A stretch of 64,000 bases of DNA from Diphasiastrum complanatum (GCA_029204225.1 CM055105.1:12228224-12292223); one strand, 5' to 3'. Numbered from the stretch's first letter, positions 32,936-45,229 are shown. Made by a program: numbers and translations. The notes: a model not told the origin generated them from the letters alone.

Positions 32936-33470
32936 TCACTCATTCACTGGACCAAGTATCCTAGTGAGCATATGGGATAACTTGTAACATTTACCCGTCT
33001 TAAGGGTCTTAGAGTCCTTGGATACTTGGAGAAACACCATATCTTCTACCACAAACTCTCTAGGCGTGCGATGCTGATGAGCGTAAGACTTAGCTCGATC
33101 CATTGCTTGCCTTACATCAACTTTTGCTAACTCAAGCATTTAATTCAATTTGAGTTAGGAAATTAGCCGCACTAGGCACTTTCTGAGGAATTTCTACAGT
33201 AACAGGGCTAGTTGGCCTAAAACCATAATTAAGCTCGAAAGGACTCATCTTAGTACTTACATTTTTCTTGTCATTGTAAGCAAACTCCAACAGTGGCAAG
33301 TACTTCTCCCACTGAGTATGCTTATCCCCAACAAATGCCCTAAGCATATCCTTTAAGGTCTCGTTGACTCTCTCAGTTTGGCCATCCGTTTCGGGATGCT
33401 CCGTACTGCTCATTCTCAATTGGACTTCAAGTTTGGCCATAATCTTTGATTGAAATTTTGGTTTCATATT
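32936..33470 (-). pseudogene. Ty3/gypsy integrase end, minus strand in intron
   Basis: Minus strand, two frames. 33467-33132 encodes the second half of the integrase core with HPETDGQTERVNETLKDML and the catalytic Glu, then WEKYLPLLEFAYN. 33139-32936 encodes the C-terminal domain (REFVVEDMVFLQVS). The RT piece of the same orientation lies downstream in the reading direction, the reverse of normal gypsy order, so the two are best read as separate fragments. Confidence 0.88.
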
Positions 33471-34429
33471 CTATGAAATAGCACTCTTTGAGAGATATTC
33501 TCTCTCAGGTTAACTGGGCTACAAGATTCTCAGTTAAATATAATATTTTCACAGATTGGGTAAGATTTGTGGAGATATTTTATGTAGTGAATCATAGTGG
33601 GATCATGTTTTCTTTGCGCAAGTTCTTAATCCTGTGGATCCACTATGTGTTCATTGGACAGAGTTTATAGGCATGCATAAACTAGTTGGTAAAACATAGG
33701 CGTGTTGTTGAATTTTTTTTAAAAACAATCATTCACAGGTTAATAAAGTTTCTAGGTGAGAACCACTGATTAACTTAGGAGGGATTTAGAATTGGATTGA
33801 ATGTGGTGTATTGAAATTGGGCCCACACCCGAACATTCAAATATTTCTAAATCTGGTGCAACTAACCGAATCAAGAGCATTACTTATGAGTTAGTTGGAT
33901 GAGTCTACAAGGGGTCATCATTTATTGATATGGTAGCTTATATGTATTGATTGTAAGTCACAATCATCATGAGTTATTATGTGACTCATGTAGTGGGTGA
34001 TATGCATATGATACATAGGGACTTTTGATTTTAATAATTTCTTGTTTGGTCAGAAAATTATCCCGTAAACTCTAATGGAGGTGGATAGTTGGAGTAAACA
34101 AAAGCCAGAGCTTCACATAATGAAGTTTTGATGAATCTTAAGTTATTCTAGATCAAAACTTAAGAGTAATGGGATCTATATTGAACTTTGACTTTGGACA
34201 ATTCTTTATAGGTGTCGTAAGGTGAGTTGGTTCTTATAAGTCTGAAACTTTCCTCTTGAAAAGTACTTTTGTGGAGCAACTCATATGTCTTTTAAGAATA
34301 GGAACATCCCACGTTCTCTTATTTTCAGGTATAGAATAAGAATCCGATGAATTGAGATTGATGAATAATAGTCTAGATTCTAGTTTATACTTGTGTGTGG
34401 TTAATGGAACAAATGCTATGGGCATATGT

Positions 34430-35149
34430 CTCCTGATGGCAATCTCGTTGGAAGAGGTATCTATCCTTAAATGAGTTTGTTGATAACAGTGGTGAGGAAT
34501 TGGCTATTGGTTATAGCCTGTTTATGCTTATGTATGGATTTCAATCTGGATCTCTGGTAACCATTGGAACTGAGTTGAGCAGAGTTCTAGAGATGGCCGA
34601 TTTCTTGTTGGATGTGCAAGAAATGCTGCAGTTAGCTCAAGGAAATGTTTAAATGTGCCCAAGATCGGGTTCGACATGTTGCTAATTTGAAATGATCGCC
34701 TCGGGAGTTTCAAGTTGGAGATTGGGTGTATCTTAGAATCCCAAAAGATTCTAGAGTAATGCTTATTGACGAGCATTATAAGTTGTCTACTTGTTATAGT
34801 GGACCGTATTAAATCTTGAAAAAGATTGGACCTTTAATTTTCCAACTAGATTTACCAGATGGGGTCAAGGATCATCCCGAATTTCATGTTAGTCATATGA
34901 TGATGAGTTCACCTTGGTTCTGGTAAAGTTCTAGATTTGTTTGAAGACTTATCTAAAAGAATTCCTTTAAAACCCGAAAGGATACCTGATATGAGAGCCA
35001 AGCAATTGCGAAATCATGAGGTTATTGAGCATTTGGTTCATTGGAAAGGACATTCTAATGATGAGGATTCATGGGAACTAGAAGGTAATCTGAAGAGGAG
35101 TTTCCTTGACTTTAAGTTCTGAGGTCAGAACTAAATAAGGGGGGAAGTA
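34430..35149 (+). pseudogene. Chromodomain gypsy integrase end
   Basis: Plus strand integrase C-terminus in shifting frames (34440-34900), then a clean frame at 34937-35122. That frame has the chromodomain-like VIEHLVHWKGHSNDEDSWE and a C-terminal helix. A purine-rich tract aataaggggggaag (35134-35147) and an LTR start (tgtcatgg, 35150) follow directly, as in plant chromoviruses. Chromodomains steer integration towards particular chromatin. The upstream pol is absent. Confidence 0.87.
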
Positions 35150-35720
35150 TGTCATGGCCCTAACGGGGTTTGGACCATTAGGGGTTGCCTTGGACATTGG
35201 GGCCGAACCTAACCTGGACAATAGTGGAATAGGACCATGTGGTCAGATGACCACCTGCATGCGGTATTAGCATGTGTGTTGCATTCATTTTTAGGAGTGA
35301 GTGTACATGCATTGTGCTTTTGCATGGGTCTTAGATATTATGGGTTAGGGGTTCCTACATGCAGTAGACATGCATGGGAGATTGGCATTGATAGATGGCT
35401 TCCACGTGGATTCTGTGCATGGGCAAGTGGGGTGGGCTATATGCTTTATACGTACCCTCACCTGTGTCTGTGGGGATCATTGAGAGTCCTGCGGCCGTTA
35501 TGCTGTTGGTCTGGAAAGTGCTTCTATTGATTGGATTTGCCTATCTCCTGGATTTGCTTGGGGGCTGGGTCCGTATTGATCCAGGTTTGGATCGGACGGT
35601 TTTGTCTACTGCACTCCTCTATTGGTTCCTTGGTGCTCTAACTCGGTTCGGAGTCTTGGGGACGTTTTGGAGTCTTGGGGACTCAAATTCCAGCATTAGG
35701 AATACTAGAGGAAAGCATCA
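35150..35720 (+). repeat. LTR of the chromodomain gypsy element (one copy)
   Basis: Starts TGTCATGGCCC directly after the purine tract, matching the usual start of plant chromovirus LTRs. The right end is approximate; no second copy was found in the window, so the 5' part of the element is lost or outside. Confidence 0.6.
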
Positions 35721-35799
35721 ATATTGATTTGACGCCTGAAGCATGGAAGATGGATGTTGTTCTCAAATATCAAGAACTACACCCTTTCAAAATATTTAT

Positions 35800-37445
35800 C
35801 ATAAGTAATCTACTACCATGTCTCCAAGACATACTCTACCGATATGTATGATAAGAACTTTGTTGCCACATACCAATAGAGAAATCCCTGGACGTCAAGC
35901 CAACATAGTAGACCAATATTACCAAATAAATGTGCCAAAGAGAACAAGAGTGCCAAAGAAGAATGCTAAGACTAACATAGGGATCCGAGCTGCAAGAAGG
36001 ATCCATGGATGCCAAGTGGCCTCAATAGGACTTGGAGCAATGATAGCTCAGGCTAGCCATATCAACTATGGCTACCACATCCATATCTCTCATGGAGAGG
36101 CCTCGGAATCCACTATGACAATGCTACGTGAATTGGAAAATAAGATTGAGAAGCAGAAAGAAGAGGCCCTCTCTTAGACTTCCAGATTGAACAGGAGCAC
36201 CAAACCTAGCGCTCCCATCTCCTCACTCATTTCAACCACGATTTTGGAAGAAAGGTCTAGGGTACAAAAAGTCGACAACATTAGGGTCTAGGGGATTCTA
36301 GATACACGAGATGTCATTGTGGAGGCCAATCGTTTCCTTGAAATTACATTAGGGCACAAATTAGATGGGTTGGATACAGTTTGGAGAACCACCAGAGATA
36401 CGTCGACATTGGTTATTTGCTTTGCTTTCCCAGAGAGCCATAGAGAGGCTTTGCGTTGTAGGGCCAAGTTACGAGGTACAACCATATATATGGACGATGA
36501 TCTTACATACATCCAAGTTGAGGAAAGGCGTAAGGCCTTCCAAGACGCGCAAGAATTTGGTAGATGAGTGATCTATCATGATGGACATGTGTGATATATT
36601 GATAGCACCAGTCTTAGTACCCAGTGCTAGGGATTTGGGCTCCCCGGGTTTGGGAGTACCCCGGGACCTCATCCACACCATATCTAGATTGGAGTGGGGA
36701 ATTGTGATGGTATATACTCAACAAGCGACTTGATCGATTTTATCAATGGCTAGGATTTACTACTTTTTATGGAGACTCATGAGAGTCAGGAGCGAGAACT
36801 ACCCACTTTTCCAAGGTATAGATGGGATTTCGTGTATAGACTTGAGACTAGATCAGCTAGTGGTTGAGGATCCGGAGGGTTAGCATGCATATAGAGGGAT
36901 TCTCTTCATCCGATCATGGAGTTCATCAGACATGGCGAGCATGCACGCTATATTTGGACTCGTATTGTTGGACATGGTATTGGTTTGGACAGGGACCTCT
37001 TTATTACGGCATGTTATTTTTCTCCAGAGTCTTCATCTTTTGCCGAGGGCATTGGCTCACCCTACCTTGATCTTTCATTGGATATTGTTCGATTCGCAGA
37101 GCGGGGGCATATTTCCCTCACTTGGGAGATTTTAATGCTAGGACATCCTCACAACAGTCAGAGTTGCACGACACCATCGACCAGCTTCGTGTTCATGCCC
37201 TTGACAGTGAGGGGGTGGGAGTTACCATGACTTTGGAGGACAGTTCGGGATCTATTACCCCATATAGTGAGTACTTATTACAGTTTGGCAAGGCCCATGA
37301 GTTAGCCATTTATAATGGCCTAATGTGTTGGTTAGATTTAGGAAGATATACTTGTCGTTGATTATCTCATTGGGTCACCATCCTCCATACCTCTCATCTC
37401 TGGTTTTCATATCTCTCCCACCACCTTCTCTGATCACTATACTTG
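35800..37445 (+). pseudogene. LINE remnant: ORF1 and endonuclease part of ORF2
   Basis: Plus strand. ORF1 is represented by 35818-36177, ending in a Glu/Lys-rich coiled-coil-like tail, and 36319-36567, which resembles the C-terminal domain of L1-type ORF1 (DTSTLVICFAFPESHREALR, then GTTIYMDDDL). The AP-type endonuclease follows in shifting frames: FITACYFSPESSSF near 37000, a GDFNART motif at 37124-37144 and an SDH motif near 37432. RT is missing because homology ends near 37445. LINEs normally lose their 5' end, so this 3' loss indicates later deletion. Many stops are present. Confidence 0.75.
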
Positions 37446-37576
37446 CTTGCTCCTTCAAGGTACAAGCAGAATGTCCAAAATACGAGCAGTTAAGTTTATC
37501 TATGTGTGCTCAATTAGTATGGTGCAGTAATCACCTGGATCTACTGGGAGCCAGGGGTTGATGATGTCGATGCACT

Positions 37577-37577
<1 letters not shown>

Positions 37578-37629
<52 letters not shown>
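37578..37629. repeat. (GA)n microsatellite, about 52 bp
   Basis: Uninterrupted GA array just right of the LINE remnant, inside the DHDPS intron and about 550 bases before exon 2. Confidence 0.97.
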
Positions 37630-37632
<3 letters not shown>

Positions 37633-38176
37633 TATGTTGTCTGATTCTTTCTCTCACTCTCCTGGCTCTTTTGCTTGCTCATGCACAGATGTGTTTACAT
37701 GAACACAGTAACATTATTTGGTCATACCATTTATGTACTCTTGAGTGCCCTTATGAGATTCTTATTTCAAAGGCATGTTGACAAGAAACTGAAATAGAAC
37801 ATGATGTGTCCCATTGAATACCTCAACTGGCTGGGTGGGAGTTAAAATGCTGAATGAGCATATGATTGAACAATGCTCAGTCGATAGTATCAAAGAACCA
37901 GCAATTCTCTTAATGCCATCCACTATGTAAACTGCTTGCAGCTATTCAATTAGGTTTTTCTTTGGATGTATTTGCAAACAGTAATAGACATCCGTCTGCG
38001 CTGTCTTGAATGTGTATTCGTTGTTAGTTTGCCTTATCAAACTTGAATTTGATCAGCTGTTACATTGTTGTTCTGGTCTATACGAAGTAGCTTCTGTAGT
38101 CCTTTTGCCAAAACAAATGATTCTCCATAATGTTCAGATTTTTCTGATTAATAAGCATTTGTTTTTCACTCTGCAG

Positions 38177-39104
38177 CACACCTGTTAATGATATTAAGTC
38201 ATTACGACTGATCACAGCCATCAAGACTCCTTATCTACCTGATGGCCGTTTTGACTTGGCGGCATATGATGCGATGGTTCATGTTCAGATTGAAAATGGT
38301 GTTGAAGGTTTGATCGTAGGGGGCACAACAGGAGAGGGCCAGCTCATGAGTTGGGATGAACATATCATGCTTATTTCCCATACTGTTAATTGTTTTGGTG
38401 ATAGAATTAAAGTTATTGGAAACACCGGGAGTAACTCAACAAGAGAAGCAATCCATGCTACTGAGCAGGGTTTTGCTGTTGGGATGCATGGTGCCCTTCA
38501 CATAAATCCGTATTATGGGAAAACATCAATGGATGGCCTGCTAGTGCACTTTAGAAGCGTAATCCCAATGGGGCCGAGCATTATATACAACGTGCCTGGA
38601 CGAACAGGTCAAGACATCCCTCAGTATGTAATTGAGAAGCTTTTGTCTTATCCCAATTTTGCTGGTGTAAAAGAATGCATGGGGAACAATCGCATTGAGG
38701 AATATTGTAGACAAGACATAACTGTCTGGAGTGGAAATGATGATGAGTGCCACGATGCAAGATGGGTTCATGGTGCACAAGGAGTGATCTCTGTCACTAG
38801 CAATTTGGTTCCTCTGTTGATGCACAATCTTCTCTTTGAAGGAAAGAACAATCTGCTCAATCAGAAACTAAGGCCTTTAATGAACTGGCTGTTTGTGGAG
38901 CCTAATCCAATTGGGCTTAACACTGCTTTAGCACAGCTTGGAGTAATTCGCCCAATATTTCGTTTGCCTTACGTCCCTCTCAATCTCGAGAAACGACGAG
39001 AATTTGTTAACATTGTAAAAACAATTGGACGTGAGCATTTTGTTGGGGACAAGGATGTACAGTTGCTGAAGGATGATGATTTTCTTCTTGTAGGGAGGTA
39101 TTGA
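38177..39104 (+). CDS. DHDPS: Dihydrodipicolinate synthase, exon 2 (catalytic domain)
   Basis: This exon encodes residues 93-401 of the precursor, the whole (beta/alpha)8 barrel in one uninterrupted frame ending at TGA 39102-39104. The enzyme condenses pyruvate with aspartate semialdehyde in the plastid, the first committed step of lysine synthesis and the usual point of lysine feedback control. Visible active-site residues: the GTTGE loop with Thr143-Thr144, Tyr206 in NPYYGK, Tyr230 and Arg235 in YNVPGRT, and the Schiff-base Lys258 in GVKEC. The assignment follows correspondence to the E. coli enzyme. The C-terminus ([11 protein letters not shown]...GRY) is typical of plant DHDPS. No stop or frameshift is present, and conservation is much stronger than in the surrounding transposons, so the gene is probably active. 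Confidence 0.95.
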
Positions 39105-40887
39105 AGGCTGAGCTTCCATCGAGCTACAAACCGGGACCCCTTCTATCTTTTAGAAGCCATAATCTGTTCACTGGTGAGTTTTTGAATTTTTATACTTGCA
39201 GGAAAATTCTTGGACAGTGTCCATGCTAGTTCTTGAAAGTGGTGGAAGATTATTAATACAGAGGTTTTATCTTATCATTGTTCCTGATGCTTGATCCTAC
39301 CATGGCCTACCTGTACGCTGATGTTGGTTAAGTATTGTCCTTCTTTTAGTAATTGACTTGTGCTTTTGTTTTAATCTACAGAATTTTTGGATCTAAAAAT
39401 ACCAACCCGTAGTTAGGGTCCCTTCCGTCACCTTTAACGGGGAAGACTTTAAAATAATATCGTAGAAGATAGCTAACTCTGTAGGCAAATTGTTTTTGAT
39501 CCACGGATTCTTGACTGAATCCAACAAGCCTAGATGCTTGTCTACGAAAAAAAAAACGCTTGTGTCGGTACTACCCCACCATTTGTGGCCCACAACCTCA
39601 CTTGAGTCGTATGATTGACCTTGAAACGCATAAGTAGCAGTCCGTGACTTTCTAAATGTATTATGCGACCTCAAAGGTGACCACAAATTTGATACATCAG
39701 CTTGAAAGCAAATGTCTTTATCTATCTAAGAATTTCTTAATCTCATCATCCCCTTAACTTGCGGGCAATGTTGCATGTTGATGAGAAATTTAAGCGAAGA
39801 CAATGTTGCACATTGATAGGTAAGTTCCTTTGTCTATGGCACTTTGGCCCATCTTTAAAGGGTGAGGATAGTTCTTTGTTCTTAAAAAGAGTTGGGATCT
39901 AATTTACCTTGCAAGAGGACATGTTTTTAAGAAACAAAAAACCCTAAATATGTTGAAAAGTTGACACAAATTTTGTTAGTGAAAACAAGTGTTTTCCATT
40001 AGAGCAAAAATGTGGTTTGAAGATGGGGTCTAGAGGAATTCTATTTGCGAGATGCTACTTTTGAAATTGAAGTAAAGCTTCAAGGTACAGTACTTGAAGG
40101 GCCACACATCAAAGTTAGAAGTATAGTCATTGGACTAGCAAGAATGGCCTTCATTTTGATGCTGAAGTTCTCTAGGGAGAAGAACACTAGAGAAGAGATT
40201 AGTCAATGAAGTCAAGGAAGAATTCAATATTTAGTGTTGTAGTGATGCATTTTGCAACTAAAGAACATTAATTTACTGTTCGAAGCTGCCCTTTATTTTG
40301 TAAGCTTTATGCTTAATATCTCCATATTATGAAAGATCTCTTTAGAGAGAAATCAGACATGAAAAACTAGTTTATTATAGCTACATAGTGTGTGTAGGTT
40401 AGGAGAGAGGCTACATCATTAACGTGATGCTTATAAGAAAATGTGAACAACCTTCTTGACTAGTCTCTAACCATTGGTGAAATAGCTAGAAAGTGTAAAT
40501 TTGGACCATATGGCTTTGACCCCCTTGGCCCCTACTGCCATCTCCATGAACTTTCCAATCTAATGTATCTAACTTGAAAACATCAAGACGGTTGCTAGCA
40601 GTTTCACCGCACAAACATAAGCTCCCTTCAAGAGAAACCCTGGAGCTTGAAACATAATCCACCTCTCAAGCTAACTCCATGCATTAAGCACATGCATCTG
40701 TTATCCCAATGCTCATGGGAGTGTGATTTTGCATTGCACATGAGCTCTTTGCTTGCTCTATACTCCACAATTTGCATGGAAGTACCTTGTCAAGAATGAA
40801 TCTCTCCTCAAAACTTGGCATGCTTTTATAACCATAAGTCCATCTTACTTCATGGCGCTACTAACAATTCTTGTCCTTGCTAGCTGC
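39105..40887. other. 3' flank of DHDPS, no gene seen
   Basis: The first few hundred bases probably contain the 3' untranslated region; I could not place the polyadenylation site. The remainder has only short frames without motifs and ends at the LTR start at 40888. Confidence 0.5.
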
Positions 40888-41353
40888 TGTTAGCAATCAG
40901 TTTTGATCTGATTCATTACATGTAAGCTCTAATGGTGATATTGTAATTAGCGTACAATTAGTTAGATTTACTGTATTCAGTTGTATTCGGGACGTGACCC
41001 GCTATGGACATATCGATCTGGCATTGATCCCGTAGACGACTACTTGGGTTAGCCGGGTAGCCATGCATAGGGAAAATTAGCATGTACAGAGTTATATACA
41101 GTATATGCTATACTCGAGGGCATGTCTTGAGTTTGTCGGTCAAATTTGGCCATATCAGGCCTTAGTTTGGCAGGCGGTAGGCCAATTTTAGGACACTTGT
41201 CTTTTTTATGCAGGTTGTGGATTTCCTATATGTACAGTTTTCTTTGTTATATGAAGCTTTTGCTGTGCCATCTTTGAGAGCTTGTGAGGAGTGTCTATGG
41301 TGATTGATTCATGTGATCTACATACTGCACTTCATCCTAACAGGATTTTAACA
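40888..41353 (+). repeat. 5' LTR of the non-autonomous element, 466 bp
   Basis: Begins tgttagc and ends ttttaaca directly before the primer site. Its last 290 bases match 43692-43996 closely, with a few substitutions and 1-3 base indels. Confidence 0.85.
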
Positions 41354-41365
41354 TGGTATCAGAGC
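41354..41365 (+). promoter_or_regulatory. Copia-type primer binding site
   Basis: TGGTATCAGAGC, the standard site complementary to initiator methionine tRNA, directly after the LTR end. Confidence 0.92.
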
Positions 41366-43691
41366 GGCAGAGTGATGCAAGTATGCATGATCCGATGGAG
41401 CTATGGGATAACGTCTTTCACCAGGAAAAATAGCACTCGAAAGCGTCTCAGGAGAGAGGATTCCATACGGGGTATCGGCAGTCCAGATGGCAGGAGACAA
41501 GAAAGTTCTTTCGATTGGAGCTTCGGGGAAGAACAGAACGATCGTCGTAGGTGAATTTTGGGGAGAATTCACGAAAAAACTTGCAGTGACGGTGATTTCG
41601 GGAAAATCATCGATGGTGGCTTCATGATTCACTGTGTGGACAACAGTTTGGCGCAGTGGGGCTTGCATGGGTATGCAAAGAGCAGTGATGGAAAGCCAAG
41701 ACAATTTACAGGATCAGATTGGGTAGAAATGTGAGAAAATTGCGGAATTTTTAGATTCTATGAGCTATTGAAGGCTTTTTCAGAAAAGTGGATTGTTAGC
41801 GGGCAATTGGACACCAATCGAATAGCTGTAAATTGCATTAGAATACTAGAGGTAGGGCGACCTCAGTGGGGAAGAGAGCTGCAAGAGAAACCACAGAGAA
41901 GTGTGGAAAAATGCCCAAGAACCTTTCTCTTTTTCTATGTGCCAGGGTTTTAGGAGAGAAAGTCTTTGATCTTTCTCTGTAGGTGGCCTGTTTCAGAGCT
42001 GCGAAGAGCTAGACGAGGGCACCTTGGCGAGGAGAACCAGCCTTCAAGAAGCCGTGGGCAGCCGTGGAGCGTTGTAGGAGATGGAGTGATCAGCAGGGCG
42101 GCCAGAAAACCCTTGAAGAGAAGTCATAGGTGGAAAAGAGAAAAGAAGAAGGTGGAAGAGCCCATGGCAGCTTGCGCACAACACAACCAGCGAGGAGAGG
42201 CGCCTAGTGTCTTGAAGAGGATCGTGTCTGCAGGGCAGTAGGTCAGCCTTCAAGTACATTCCGAACCGTTAAATCAAAGTCAATGTTGATCAACGGCCAC
42301 AATGGATGGCTTGGGGAGCAACGTGGGCCTTTGGATGGTGAACCACCATTGGATGGTGGGATAAAGGACCCACGAAGAGTTGAAAGGCAAATTGGCCTTC
42401 AACTTCATTAAAGATTTTCAGCTTGAAATGGGCTGAAGGGACCCGACATTTAGATTCAGCTATTCTTCATTAACTTCAAAGCGAAGTTTCAGTTCATTTT
42501 GCAAGGGTATTTTTTGGAAGAGACTATCTTTGGCTAGAAGGCACCTTTTTTGGCCATCCTTGGGCCAAAATGACCCCTGAAACTAGCTGCTCAGAGCCAG
42601 CGGACAAAGCGACGCCACCGAGCAGGGAGAAACGCCTTTCGGGGTGTTTTCATCACCATTCTATCGAGCGGAGTGCGGGTGATCTAGAGATGGGCTACAT
42701 TCGCCGTTTGGGTACCGTAGGGCCAAATTTGGGGCAATTTTCGGTTGGTGAAACCACTACAGGGCGGTACATTGAGGCATAATCACTTCTAAATTATTAT
42801 TTCTTACTTCTAATAGGGTAACATGGTATTTCGAAGTGGTAAATACGGTATGAGAGCGAATGATAGCAGAATTGTGTGGAAAAAGCTAGTATTGGCAATG
42901 AAAGTGCAATTTGGCAACGGAGGGCAAACAATCATAGGTGAGAGGTAGGCATGGTATGCCGGTTACGGGTGGAAAAATCTCGTGATCAGGTTCAACTTTT
43001 GGAGTTAGAACCGACCAACGTCAAGTGGCATTTTGGAGAAACGCTCTTACATTTATGATCGGCAGTGGCACTGTCGAGTCGGGTGATAGTTGCATTGACA
43101 CACACATCTGTAGCTTGGAAATTTCTCGTTCGGAGAGAAATATGTGCTAGCTTGGAGGTACACACATATTGGCGATCACAAATGATTGAAGTGCGAGATG
43201 GTGGCAGTTGGAGGCCATTGGGCAAGATAGCGGACGTGCATTGGACAAACTGTGGTGGGACACGTGGGAGATGAAGAACGGGTCAGGAATCACACCTTGG
43301 AGACTCTTGGTGAGTGGTAAGTATGATGTTTTGCATCATTTGCAGTTGGTAAGTCAATTAGTTGTGAAGTTGTGTATCAGGTTTGTCATTGAGGAGATAC
43401 ACTTCAACGGCCTATTCTGGGTAAGTCAAGTCAATTTTCCATATCAGTATTGCATTAGGGATGCAGATTCCAGTGATGACAGGGTGCAGACCATTTGGTT
43501 TGGAGGGATATTGGCATGTCGCGTCATGTGAGGGACTGGATGGTGGCTTTGGAGTTCACATCTTAGTGTATTCTCAGGGAATGGTTTGGAATCATTCACA
43601 GGAGCAACTTGGAGCTAGCTTGGGAGAATACATGTGGGGCACTACAGGGTAGATGCTTAGATCTTCGAGATCGAGGATTACATTGGGATAC

Positions 43692-43996
43692 CTGATAGGG
43701 ACACACATAGGAAAAATTAGCCTGTACAGAGTTATATACAATATATGCTATACTCAAGGGCATGTCTCGAGTTTGTCGATCAAATTTGGCCATGTCAGGC
43801 CCGACCTTAGTTAGGTGGTAGGCCAATTTTAGGACACCTGTCTTTTTCATGCAGGTTGTGGATTTCCTATATGTACAGTTTTCTCTTTGTTATACGAAGC
43901 TTTTGCTGTGCCATCTTTGAGAGCTTGTGAGGAGTGTCTATGGTGATTGAGTCATGTGATCTGCATACTGCACTAGATCCTAACAGGATTCTAACA
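43692..43996 (+). repeat. 3' LTR of the non-autonomous element, 5'-truncated
   Basis: Corresponds to about 41064-41353 of the 5' LTR. The first roughly 175 bases of the LTR have no counterpart here, and no polypurine tract precedes it. Confidence 0.85.
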
Positions 43997-45229
43997 TAGC
44001 ATGAACATAGACCCACAAAGCCCGTCATCTAGTGATATCAAACTTTTCTCATTTACTGTAATATGAGGTATTGTGAGCCTCAAATACACCATTCTATTCT
44101 ATGAAAGGTTCAAGAATCATATCTTATATCTAGAAATTGTCTCTGGCTCATATGGCATATAGGTACACAAACCTTCTACTGGTCTTGATTCAATAATGAT
44201 GCCAAGTTTTCACTCCCACTTAGCTTTTCTTTCAACCAATTGAAATGAAAGACATGTTGAAATTAAATTCAAAAGGGTTCATTCCAATTAGTTAGACATA
44301 ATTATTTTTCTGAGTTCTCATTACATGTGAAAATTTCAAAATTTTCAAGTAAGTTACTCTTATATCCTTCTCGAGGACGCTAAAAGAAGACATCTTATAA
44401 TGACCTCCCCTGAGGATAAAACACTAGAATGCTGAAATCCAGAACCAAAGGGAAACGGATGGTGGACAAACCAACCCAACCACACCTAGATCTTACGGAT
44501 CTATCCTGCAAGCTATAGTTCTACCATTGCTCAATAGGAGAAAGATGTCAAACCAGTAGCATACGACTACCATTACCACAATCCGATATACACTAGTAAT
44601 GGGTATACTTATATCCTCCAAGGCTCATGCACCACTAGTAGTGCATTGTGACACCTCATTGGACACCTATGCAGCCTACCTGGGCCACCTCATCCAATTC
44701 CTTTATGAATCATAATAATCCACCATCATGAGTTTAGGCCTCCAACCATTGATTATGACTATATGCGCATGAGGGCTCCAAACCCCTCATAACCATAATT
44801 AACTTACGGGCCGAGGTAGGCCTACTGACCTATAATGGGATAATCAATCCGAGATCAGTTGCAAAGAACTTGGCTTAATATTAAGCTCTTTGTGTACCCT
44901 CTTTTGGAACCAATGTGTCAATTTTAAAACTTTCAAGTTACTATTATATCCTTCTTGACAACTCTAGGAAAAGACTTCTAGTTAGCAAAGAAATTGGCTA
45001 TATATTAAGCTCTTTGTATACCCTCTTTTGGAACCAATGTGTCTTGTTGATATTGCAAAATTTTAAAAGCTAGCTTCAATTTTGAGACCCACCATTCAAG
45101 GTGATCTTGGTTGATGCTCATAAATCAGCATATACAAACTAAATCATATAGCCTAATGCTTGGCACTATTATGAGCAAATGCTACCATTAGAAGGTATCT
45201 CTCCAAATTAGATCGTAGATGTATCCTTT
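43997..45229. other. Non-coding region with a 60-base direct repeat
   Basis: No coding domain seen. A segment at about 44861-44920 (gcaaagaacttggcttaat, then ttaagctctttgtgtaccc) recurs at 44984-45042, spaced 123 bases apart. A weaker third relative of its second half lies near 44346-44390. Confidence 0.5.

Larger units (their letters stand above)
26241..38176 (+). other. DHDPS intron, about 11.9 kb, filled with transposon fragments
   Basis: The intron runs from GTTAGT at 26241 to a pyrimidine-rich stretch ending in ctctgcag at 38176. Joining the exons keeps the frame and restores sequence continuity with known plant DHDPS proteins. The outer parts (26241 to about 27460, and 37630-38176) hold no recognised transposon and may be original intron. 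Between them lie four gypsy fragments in both orientations, one LINE fragment and a GA array. The stretch 29771-30279 shows no recognisable feature. Confidence 0.85.
40888..43996 (+). mobile_element. Non-autonomous LTR retrotransposon with copia-type primer site
   Basis: A 5' LTR (40888-41353), a primer site (41354-41365), about 2.3 kb of internal sequence, and a truncated 3' LTR (about 43692-43996). The internal part has short frames only; I see no gag, protease, integrase or RT motif. It is GC-richer than its surroundings. Such elements move with proteins supplied by another element; they are called LARD or TRIM-like depending on size. A third LTR copy lies at 63906-64000. Flanking pentamers (gctgc and tagca) do not match, so no target-site duplication is visible, in keeping with the truncated 3' LTR. 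Confidence 0.75.

Noticed and set aside
38541-39119. Minus-strand frames opposite DHDPS exon 2
   Set aside because: Shadows of a strongly conserved sense gene; no motif and no independent start context.
41291-43850. Short frames inside the non-autonomous element as genes
   Set aside because: None shows gag, protease, integrase, RT or any other family motif, and none exceeds about 120 codons.
40883-44001. Target-site duplication around the non-autonomous element
   Set aside because: The five bases on each side (gctgc and tagca) do not match, and the 3' LTR is truncated, so none can be claimed.
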